From: Galaxea fascicularis
Taxonomy: Eukaryota; Cnidaria; Anthozoa; Scleractinia; Euphylliidae
Assembly: GCA_948470475.1 (NCBI GenBank)
Contig: OX419335.1
Location: 18,611,026-18,675,025, forward strand
Direction: 5' to 3'
Length of the DNA: 64,000 nucleotides
The notes under the pieces are model-generated. The model saw only the letters and a program-made list of their open reading frames with translations. It was not told the origin of the DNA and did no database searches. A program made the translations under genes and the position numbers. Below are positions 32,801-44,800 of this stretch, piece by piece. How positions within the stretch are numbered: position 1 is the stretch's first letter; each line of letters begins with the position of its first letter.

Positions 32801-35800
32801 AAATGTGCTGCAAAGTTGGTTGGTCCCAGACCTAATCGCGTGAACAAAATTCAAAATGGTCGAGCCGTAAACAAAGAAATAAGATTAGTTGGGGCCCGTG
32901 TGGGAGTTCAAGAACTCAAGGTTGATAATGCTCAGTTTGACAAAGGCTAGAAAACGCCTTTTGGTTTGAGTTTTCAGGGTTTTGGAGAGAATTACGGGTG
33001 CGCGTAAGAACACACGTAAGTCTTCATTTGATCTGGATTTGATACTCGTGTTTTTTATTGTTAATATTTTATTTCACCCTCAGTCTGCAGTCTGCATTTT
33101 ACCCCTGGTCTGCAGTCTGCATTTTACCCTCAGTCTACATTTTACCCCCGGTCTGCAGTCTGCAGTCTGCGTTTTACACTGACCGGATAAATATTCAATG
33201 TTGGGACCACTTATTGCCTGCTTTTTGATTTTTGAATGGACTTTTGAAAAACCTTAATTGCTTGCCAGGATATGTATACTACCCTAGTCTGTTGATGCTT
33301 GTTTTGAGAAATTTTATGAACCTAAGTAATTATGAAAACTGACCCCCCATACATAATGTGTTGAAAGACAGTCACATGGCTGTTTCGTTTACCAAACTAA
33401 GGCATTTTTCTTTACAGTATCATATTGTATGTACATTTACAGCATGGGGAATTTCTGTCTTTCTCCAAGTGTGACTGCATAGCTTGCCGTTATGCGTAAA
33501 TCTAAAGAAGTGAATGTACCAGAAGGTGACAATTTCTTTATTTTCATCTTATTTTCCATCCAGATGGAAGTAAAGACTATTCCGGATTTATTCTTCACAC
33601 TAGACAACACAGGTAAAATCTGCAATATTTACTTCAAGTGTAATATATCTATCTAATTTTTCCTCAAATTTAGTTTTAATTTTTTTATATGTGTTTGTGT
33701 GTCTGTGTATTTTTCAGCCTTCCATACTTAGGTGGGATTTACCTTCTCTGGGCTTACAGTGGCATCATCCCACCAGAAACATCAGGTTTGTACTACTTCT
33801 CTTGCATTAAACAAAGGAGTATGGATATTCACAGATAGTTTGAGTACATAGGGAAGTAATGCATTGACAATTTAACAACAAAGTAGGGAAAATTTAAGCA
33901 AATTTATTATTTATCTCTTATTCTGTACTGACACTGTCAAGAAAAAAACTAAATGGCATAGATGCATGTTGAATGAGGGGCAGAGAATCAAGGTGGCTAA
34001 CATCAGTTTAGCTTGATGGATCAGTGTTTTAATGTTGTTAGCTTTATAGTGCAGGTATCAAAACATCCTGGATCATTGGTAAACAAGTTATGATAGCGGA
34101 GCTGTGTGCATGCACCATTGATAAGAAAATATGTTTTACATGGTACGACCGTCCATCCGTTCATACATACTTCTGCACGTCCACCCCTCTACGTAAGCCA
34201 AAGTGAAATGTGCATTCCAGTTAACCCTTTTGTGTGCAAGCCTGCATATAAGCACACTTCCACATGGACTGTTTTTGGACAGATTATTTGCCCATACACA
34301 CAGTTCTCAACCCTAGCTCTTGTGGCGGGAAATTGCATGGCCAACTGCATTGTATAAAAACAAAGGGAAATTTTGAGGACAGTTAAAAACAAAGTCAGTT
34401 TTGTCCATTCGTTGGCGGAGTATTAGTGACAAACAATGGGAGAAAGAACAAGAAAGGGCACAAGTGAGCAAGTTTCAGTTTTTAGTTTACGGGTCTTCAA
34501 GAAAAAAGATGGTGTGGTTTGGCAAGGTTTTAATCGTGCAGGTGCTGTCTTTGGACGTTGCTGTGTATTAAACTGGACGGTTTTGCTGCTAAAAATCCTT
34601 AATCAAAGAAGCTTCCTTGGTAGACATGAGAAGTAATAGTTTTGTGTGAAATTTGCGATTTGTCTTGGTTACTATGAGTTATGTTAACTTTGTTATTTGT
34701 CTTATTTTTCCAATTTCTATGAGAAATGGCAAAGAGAAATTTGCATTGTTCTTTGTTTTCTTATGTTTTGTTGTTTTCACGTGTTCATCTGAAATTGGTT
34801 TGGACTCAAAAATGCCGCCGTGAACATTTTTTCAAAAATGTTTTCTATCTGGGGGGTGGGGGGGGGTACTTGGGTCAATTTTTGCTGGGTATGTGCCGCT
34901 GGCCTCTCAGAACCCCTACCCCATTATAGTCTATTATGTGGCCAATTATAGACCCCATCTTAGTCACTATTGGGAAAATGTAATTTTTGCGATCCCAACT
35001 TAGTCACTTTCTGTTTATACCTCTACCTTAAGTAGGTCATCCTAAAATGAATTGACACGTTTGTTAAATTGAATGTAGAACACTTTACTTTTCACCTACA
35101 GTACAAACATTCTGGTACATTTGCTAACCGTGAGTAACCATATGAACCATACGATACCATACCATATGATGATGCTAAAAGTCGGTGGCGTATTGGACTG
35201 GAATAAATGTTCCTGTAAATGTCACGTTGAAAGCTATTAAGTCCCGAGCGAAAGAGAACAAACGCTTTCTAATCCAAAAGAAGATCCAAGTTGTGTTAAC
35301 TTACCGTAGTACGGATGATTTGTTGGACTTTGTTCTGGACCCAGAGGTTCTGCATTATTGTGCAAGTCAATGCGAGCCAACTGTTAAATATTAAAACGAC
35401 AGCATGAACCATTTTTTAACCGTGAATCTTCATACTTTAAATCCCTGCTTGCCAGAATTTTCTTATCCCAGAAATCCTGAGTATGCGCGACCCCATTCTA
35501 GTAACTCTACAAAAAATGTAACCCCATTATAGTCACTCCAGTTGTGAAAATGCGACCCCATCCAGCGGCACATCCCCGTTAGCCTCTTATATGGAAGTAC
35601 CTCCCCCGGGGTTTTCTATCCAATATTTCATTTTGGATCCTAAACGGCTCTTCATTTTTTTCCTGCTGTCGCTCATTTTAGGACACAAAATTGGTTGAAG
35701 AAAAGCCAAGCGAAGTCTAAATGGTTTATATCCTCAGCTCTGCTTTGCTAGTAACAAACTAGAGCTGGATTGATGTTAATTTGGAAAACTTTTGCAAAGA

Positions 35801-38800
35801 GCAACTCCTTGCCAAAAGCAAGCACAATATTTAAAAGCTGAAATGCCAGCAATTTATACATGTATGTTGTACCTCACAGTAATTCTTGTTGTTAGTTAAA
35901 AAATCGCAGACTTTACTGCAGTAAAAATTATGTCTTTAATTCAATGTTTATGGCTGACAAATATTTTTCTGAAATCCATTTGTTTGTCTGCTGTTAAATA
36001 ATTGCCAATCAGATGTAATTAACAGTGATTTCAAAAATAATACCATCCACGTCAAGGTGTGTAGTTTGCAGTATTTGTAATTGATCGAAGTCAAGAATAA
36101 AACCATTCTCAACCATTTGCAGTTGATCACCTGAGTTGATTCATAGCTTATCGCGCCACAGTCACTTTTCTCGACAAAAAGTCAACGTTTTTGGTGCTAT
36201 TGCAAAAAGGACATTGACTATTATAGATCACAAAAATGACACCATAAAATAGTCAAAACAAGGCAAACAAAGTACTTTTCTTCTTTTTTTGGGTGGTGTC
36301 GAAGAGTACCCACTTTGGGGTTTGACCATTTTTTTTTTGTTCTGGAATATTTCGGTTTGATGAGGGTAAAATGTCACTGATACATGTTAGAAAATTTGTG
36401 ACTCAGCCAAAGCACATAACCGGTTGTGATGTTGGTTTTAAAAGTGGGACACTGGCACTGTTTTTCTAGTTTAGTGATTTACACCATTTGTATTGAAATG
36501 TAATCAGATGTAATTAAACAGTGATGAAGCAAAAGTTTGTCAATCGTTCATGCTCATAGTCATGTAGTCCCTTGATCCAATGTGGCAAAGGCTGATGATA
36601 AGTCGAAAATGTACGTTAGCACTTGACTGAATGGTGGCTGTGGCTCTGCAGCAAAACAGTGAAAAAAACTGTAATCACAATACAGAGTTCTTACTAGAGT
36701 CCTGGCTCGAGTCCTGACATTGATATTTGGTTAACTGTAAATGCCATACAATAAGGAAAGAACTGTGGAGCTCCGCTTTAAGGCTCACCCAAATATCACA
36801 CTATTTTACACAACAGGTTTCTAGGTTACCATAGCTTCAGTATAATGTGTTAGAAATGCCCCTAATTTTAGCATTAGATGATGATAGCTCAAAAACTAGT
36901 TGGATTAACTCCATTGAACTATTACTTAACAGTAATCTGAAGGAAGGAGAGGCTTTTTATGGTGGAGTTGACTTATTGGAAATGTAATGTAATCTATTTT
37001 TCAAGTGTTACCATAGTGAAAGAATGAAAAGTTTTACATTATTTTAACATTTTCTCTTGTCCGTCACTGAGATTTGGTGCTTTCGCGCAGTGTATCAAAT
37101 GCAGTGTATTAAGTAGAAATAAAATGTTTCACTTCTCAGGTGTCCATGTTGATGTGGCTTGTCAGTACAAAAGATTGGAGCCAATGTATGCATTCGCTTT
37201 CCGCACTCATGCTCATAAACTAGGTAGGTTTGTCCTGTGCTTATTGTGGGGGAGTAGGGTTGGTGCAGTGGTGAGAATGCTTTCCACCAATGTGTCACGG
37301 GTTTGATTCCTGGAGTCAGCATCATCAGTGGGCTGACTTTCTTGGTTCTCTACTCTGCTCTGAGAGGTTAATCTCTTGGTACTCCGGTTTTCCCCTCACC
37401 TAAAAAACCAACAGTTGATTTCATTTGATTTGAGTTAATTAGCAGAGCACCAGTGTGTTCGGTTCGAACAAATGAGACTTAAAAAAGTTATTATTATTAT
37501 TATTTGGTTGTTGTCAACTTAGTCCAATAAGAGAGAAGAGGGAAATTAGTTGTGTATCAAGCAAATGAAGCATGGAATCCCATCCCTCTGCACTGTGCAG
37601 TCTCCCCATACATTTGGCACCATTGCGTCATTCCATTTATTCCAATCCTTTTGCTCAGTTGTGTTGTGCACCACCTGACTTGCACACTATCTTGGTTTTT
37701 GTGCTAACTATTATAATTACATTTTTACATAATGCATAGTGATCATTTTTCATTCTGTCCGGTAATTGTTCTTCTTGTTTAGTAGACGTCTGGCTTTTGG
37801 TCAGTCGTTCTCAAACATGCGCATCCTAGGTGATATTTCCTCTGCAATTATTACTCGGGCTTCCTGTGGAAGGCCCGAGTCTAAATCTGTCGTCCGTTTT
37901 TCTTTTTTTTTTTCGTTGTTCTCTACAAACCTCATTTCCGGCGTATTTGCGCAGGCGCTAACGATGAACCTGTAAAACCCGGTAAAAACCTGTTTACGTT
38001 TTGTTTACGCTTGTCTTGTCTGTTGAAAAGCAAGGCACAAAGCAACTGTGGATTCCTCGACGGATTTTCAAAGGAAAAAGTTGATATGTCTACAGCTATG
38101 GCAAACGGTGTTGTATCCAATACGGTCAAACCACTTACAATTGCACACGCCGTTCGCGGTAGACCCACACTAAATGATGATGGTGAGCGTACATTTCGAA
38201 ACGGTTCGTTCCGCGAAGCAAATGTGAAAAATATTGAGATCAAATGAGCTGAATGAGCTATCAATGAGTACAAAAAGTGCACAAAGGCTTTGACTTGAGT
38301 GGAAACGTTGACACGAACAGTTTAGGTGCTGGCGAATACAAGATACCCGTTGATGATGAGATTAGAGGTACAAAGACGAACAGCAGTAGTAACAACAGCA
38401 ACAGGAAAGCGTTCATGTTGGGTGATGAAGAACCCACGCATCGAAGCGAAGATGCAAGAAACGTTTTTACTTTTATGGCTATTGTCACCAGTATTTCATT
38501 TCTTTTGCATACTTTAGATTGTGGATTATCAGCTGTATCAAGTCTGTGTAGTGTGATAGTTTTATGTGTAATCTTGTACCTTCGCGTGTTCCACATGAAT
38601 GCGTTAAGTTTATCAGTTTTATCAACACAACTGTCGGATGTACTTGAAAAATGCGAGGTATTTGAAAAAGCAATGCAGTTATCTGTACATAATCCACGTG
38701 AAGCCTTAGTGAAAATAAAATATAGAAAGGAATTCAGATCTCGTTATGCTAAGTTTGTGTATTTTAACGACAATCGTGAATGCCATGTGCCATCAAGACG

Positions 38801-41800
38801 TTGTGATCCCGAGCCCAGTAGGATACCAGTGAAAAAGCTGAAAAGTCTGTCACAGAAAAGCAGAAAACTAAGCTTGTTTGTGTTCCCATGGTCCTGTCGT
38901 GTTTATTTTCGTTGGCACACACTCACACAGGCAGCCCAAAGCTTCAACGAATCGAGTTTGAGTCACAAAATACATGTGTAATTTTATATATTAGGCTGTG
39001 CGGAAATCATCCACAACATCCATTTGCCACTCGAAAAGCCCGAGTGAAGGCCATTACGGCCTCTAGTTATAACATGACTTGTCATTGTAAGAGGGGCTTC
39101 TTCTAATAAGTTCTGTTAAAACTAGGCACTTGTCCGTTCCAAGCAACTTAGAGTTCTTGTGGTATGCTAGCCATGTCCCAGGTTATATCATTAGTCCTGT
39201 CCTTTTGTGTACTACTCAGTCATTTACAATATGCCCAAGAAACTTTCCCCTACCTAATCACAAATGCTACAAAGGCTGCCCTCTAAAAAAAAAAAAACTT
39301 AATTGATCACTCCCCTTGAGGGGCTTTTCAGGGACAATGAAACAAATAACACAATTGAAAACAACAGAGTTAAGAACCCAACTGGCGAGATGCAGACCAG
39401 TCGGCTATTTTCAAGGATGACCGACAAGTTGAACCAGGCACGAACCCAGAACAGCACCATCTAGTGGCTAGAGCGGCCGGGATTTGAACCCAGGTCACAG
39501 CATTGAAATCCAGCGCCCTAAACCACTCGCCATCCTGCCTCCTTCTTTGTGACCACCAGGCCCCCTTTCTTATCATACATTTGTATTTACCTTTGCAGCA
39601 AAAGTCATCACTGGTTACAGAATCCGCAATGGTGTTTGGACTTTGATTGGCAAGGGAGATCCCCAAGCTCCGCAGGTACACTGTAATGCATTGCTGGTAC
39701 TCCTGCCCTGTTTTGGTTTTAACTGTGCATCAAATTCCCACCCAACTTAAAATACTGTAGAATTTAAGATCATTTAACTGAAATATTAGTCTCTTCCGCA
39801 GCCGTTTATTTATTTATTTTTTTTATGTCACCAAACGGGAGCGTTGGGTGACATTATAAAAAACGGCTGCAAAGGACACTAACTGAAGTATCTGATAAAT
39901 TTGAGAAAGACATTCTGGTGCAGAGAGTAGACTCGGGTCTGTAGAGCACAGATCTTGGTTAGTGACAGCTGTACTCCTGGCATTATCATGATAGATTATT
40001 CAAAGTAGACATCATCACGATTCTGCTTTTCCATTTTGGTGAGATGTACTTCCAAGATGTCTTATTCCACTGAATCCATCTTACCTTTCACCTCTTCAAC
40101 CAACTGTTTCCTACAGCACTAGCTGGTTTGACAGTTGAGACTGCGACATTAACACAACTTTAAGAAGTGTTTTTAATCAAGACCACTGCAATGATCTTTC
40201 TTTTAGGCATTTTATCCACTGGACACAACAGTCGAAATAAAGACAGGCGACATCTTGGTGAGCGTTCTGTTTTAAACTATCTTTTTCCCTTTCAACTAAT
40301 TTTTCAATTCTTCGTTTGCCTAAGACATACCTGTTTTTAATAGGCTCTAGAAGGACCACGACAGAGAGATTCAATTTCCCAACGTATTGCTACAGATACT
40401 TGTATTTGGAGACGCATTACCTTCTTAGGATGAAAGCAACGTTAACATGCACCTTAAAAGTGAACAGGTCAAAGACCTTGCTGTTTCGTAAATCACGTGT
40501 GATGGAATAGGGACCGCTTTGTATGCCATGGAGGTTTTCAATGTTCAGCCAAATTCGTGCAATATAATAGCCATCTAATACATCTTTCTTTTCTCCTATA
40601 CAGGCGCACTTAGAACGCCAACAGAAATTGGGGATAAAAGCAATATTTAGTGTTGTTTGGGGGTGGGGTGGGGGACGCATATCCAGAACTTGTAACGGAA
40701 AGAATTCCGCACAGCCTGCGCACAGCCCGTACATTAATTTTGCATCACCACCGTCATACTAACCATGCTGAATGAATAGAATTTGTATGCATAATTATGT
40801 TGAGGCTGTACGGCAGTCTTGCTCTTGTAACAATTCCCGGACGTTTCTTTTGACTTCTCATAGTGTTGTTGGAAAGAGCTGGTATGTCAGTTTTCCAAAA
40901 TTCTGGAAGAATATACTTTTAAACTCACTAACGTTATTTTTTGAAATCCAATCCTTGCAGGTCGCTCGTTGTACATATGATTCAAGAGGACACAATATAC
41001 AGGGGTCTGTTCACATGGGGTAGGGAAAGTGTCTCCCACTCATAAAATGCGAGTATGAATCCATCTGGGTGCACACAGATCGTTTGAGCGACTGCAAATT
41101 TATCCCTAAGTGTCAAGCTTAGGGCACAACGTTGTGTCAAAGAGTTTTTGCACAAGGCAAATGTTATAGTAATCAGCTTTAACCGAAAGTGCAAGAACTC
41201 GAAGACAATTTCGAAAAGAGCGTTTTATTTGGTCAAAACTGAACTTTTCGGTTTCTTTTGCTTTTTTCAAAACAATGTCCCTCTCTCCTTTCTACGCCTG
41301 CTACGCAGGCTATCGAAAGACTAACCCAAATGCTGCAACTTTCTTACCTTGAACTGTAATGCCGGATTGTCCCATCTTTATCTGTATCTTAACCGTTAAA
41401 TGCTTCTGTGTCAATACAGTAAGCATCAATCGATGAATTGAAAGCAAAGTATATCCTCCAAGTTCTTCGTAAAACATCAGTGAAAATATCCGTCGGCGTA
41501 AATCCAGAAACATTGTGCCTTAAAAATAGTTCTGCCTCTGGAATTTTCCGGAGCCCGAGTACTGATTGCCATGAGCTATTTCTAGACTTGAATACCTTTG
41601 CTGAACACAGTATCGCGAGTAAGGTATTTGTTCCCTTGGATAGGGACCAAAATGCAGTTAGTTGCAACGTTTGGTAGAAACCTCCCCATATGCAATGGAG
41701 TTGATAAAGCTCCAATAGTATGAACGTTTTAATTTGAAAATCAGCCTTCATGACGTATATGTAGCGGTTGAATTAGTTCCAAGCTAACGGTGAAAGTCAT

Positions 41801-44800
41801 GGCATTATGCTCAGGGTTTTTTATCTTTTTTTTTCTATTTCAGGGCATCTGGTCATGACGAAATGTGTAATTTTTACATCATGTATTACAGCAACGCTGC
41901 ACGACTGCAATATTCTGGGGGGGACTGTGGCGAGCAAAATCATCCGGACATTTTCAAGAATTTCCCTTCAGGATCCGACACACCCCTGGTGAATTCACCA
42001 AACGTCAAACTCGCGCCAAGTCACGTAGAAAATTCGCTCAAAAGTGCTGGTGATTTAGATCAGAAAATGTCCCACGAAGATTTTCATACGAAAGTTACGC
42101 CTTCCACAAGCTCGTACAAAGACGATGTCATTGATTCATTGCAAACCAAAAGCCAACCTGTCATTCCTGTTGTGAGTAGTGCGATTAGGCCTTCTGAACC
42201 GGTTAAACCTGTTACACAAGCCACAGCTAAAGAACAGGATCACTCAAATCTGCGTCTTGTCACTGATTGGCCAAGTTTAACATCTTTGGAGGCGTCTAAA
42301 CTGGGACAAGTCACAGGGGTGTCGTTAGACTCCATGGGGCAGGTCGTTGTGTTTCATCGTGGAGGCAGGATCTGGGATGACAGGTATGAAAAATGACGTT
42401 TTGGTTGGTGCTTTGTTATAAGAGGTGCATGTCCACGGCAGACTTTTGTTTTAGTGTCCATTAGCTAACTGCATTTTGTGAAGAGCGTAGAATGCCCTGT
42501 AGTTTTTTATGTATTATATTCTCAACTCAAAACATTTTCCTTCACAGTACATTTGATTCATCGAACGTTTTCCGCAATGCTGACATGGTTGGCACCATAC
42601 CAGAACACACAATTTGGATCTTAGATTCTGTCACAGGGAAAGTAAAAGGGTTTTGGGGAAAGAACTTGTAAGTACCTTTGATGAGTTTTCAGTACAGGCT
42701 TCTATTCAAAGGTTTTAATCGTAAGGTGTGTTGATGAAAAATATAGAATAAAATAATGCATATAATCCAGGCCCCGGTTGTTCAAAGGCTGGATAGCGCT
42801 ATCCACCGGATAAATAACTATCCAGTGGATAGTGCAATTAGCTTTCCCATTACTTATCCACTGGATAGTGATTTATCCGGTGGATAGCGCTATCCAACGT
42901 TTGAACAACTGGGGCCAGGGCTGTAAAACTGAAGTTCCTGAAATACTATGCAAGTTGCTTGGCAACAGGCGAAAGGACAACTGAAAAGAAATCAGAGTCC
43001 CAGGCAGGAATCGAACCTACAACCTCCGTAACACCGGTCGGATGCTCTAACTACTGAGCTACAGGAACCCCTGGTGAGCTAGGTTGTGTCCCTGGTCTGC
43101 GGGCGCGACAATGTAAATGTTATTCAGTGTGGTAATGCAATTGTTAAAGATGGCAATGGTGTGATGTGCCCGTGAGAGAGATATATGCTAGTTGCTTGGC
43201 AACGGGCGAAAGAACAACTTAAAAGAAATCAGAGTCCCAAGCAGGAATCGAACCTCCGACCTCCGTTACACTGGTCGGATGCCCTAACGCTGTACATGTA
43301 CAGCTCCTCTGTTGTGAAAACTTAAGTGTTTATTCTTCCAGTTGTTTCTTTTACGTTGTAGGTTTTATTTGCCACATGGCCTGACAATTGATCATGAAGA
43401 CAATTTATGGGTGACAGATGTTGGCAGTCATCAGGTGTGTTTATAAAAAAGTTCTTCTGTTTTGCTACAATGTACATCAGATATGTCCCATTTTAGGTTT
43501 TCTAAACCTTCTGTTAGGACTTTGCCGTTGTTGCTATCAGGCAGCAAACCTGAACAGAAAGCCATTAGCAATTTGCTGGGGCAAATGGTCCGGCTTAACT
43601 TCCTACCGCGTGCTAAACTAGACTTTTTGAAATTTGTGGTAGGCAGCTTTCCTCGAGATTTTCTCGATCAATTCTCAATTTGAAATATATTTAAGACTGT
43701 CGCAACATTTAAATTTAATGCAGGTCGAACTATTATCTAGGCAAACTCAGCACCTGGTGAAAGGAAAACAAACCGGAGAGGAAAGACATTCAATCATTTT
43801 GCAGCTGAAATCCGATGATCGTATTTACAGTATTTCAGTCAGTGTATGGTTCATTCAAAATAGACTTTCTCTCCAACTTTTTACGATGTTGTAGGGTAAA
43901 ACAGTTTGGTTTGATTGCTTCGAGATATAACGGTTAAAAGAAGACGTACCTATAAAAAACTAATTTTATGAAATGTTATTTTCGTAGGTTTTCAAGTTCT
44001 CGCCACTGAGTGATCGAACCCGGCGTCTCCTTGCATTAGGAGACAAACTTGTCCCAGGGTCTGGTAGTTCGCGATTCTGTAAACCAACCTCTGTTGCCGT
44101 GGACAAGAACGGAGCGTTCTTTGTTGCAGATGGGTACGTCTGATTTTAAATCGTTCTTATATTTAAACGTTCAGCTGTGGCAGATGGTTTGCTTGAATGT
44201 ACAAAAACGGTTCACAGTGGAGGAAAAGAAGCCTCTGTAACTGATGTTTTCACTGAGCTTATTTTAATTGCGCGCTCGGAATATCGTCTGATACTCAGCC
44301 GACGAGGCCGTAGGCCCAGTTGGCTAAATTCGGGGATATTCAGCAAGATTGAACGGTATAATTTATTTATTATTCAACACATTGATAACAAAGCATACTT
44401 TACTCAGTCTTTTACACAACGATAACAAAATGGAAAAACTGCCATTTTTCTCCCCGACACACGAAATTACGTGCATCGCAGGATATCTGTCGAGTACACA
44501 CGACGAATATCGACTGCAACGTGACCATATTTGGACAGTATCTTAATAAATCAAAGTGTGTTGAATAACAGAGGTAAAATGATAACGCCCATGTGTAGTA
44601 AGGCTAAGCAAAGCCACACGAAAAGGTGAAATCTTCACGTGACTGAAAAAATCACCAATTACCACTTTGAGGTTTCAAGAACTACATTCAAAGTCTTCTG
44701 CCATGGAATGTTCCCTTGCTGGCTTTCAGTATTGTTTTTATTTTTTATTTTTTTCACAGGTATTGCAACTCACGTATAATGAAGTTCTCACCCGCTGGAA

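Noticed and set aside
42949..43315. Functional tRNA genes
   Set aside because: A and B boxes are visible, but the acceptor and anticodon arms do not pair well and the unit is tandem and repeated, so a SINE head or pseudogene is more likely.
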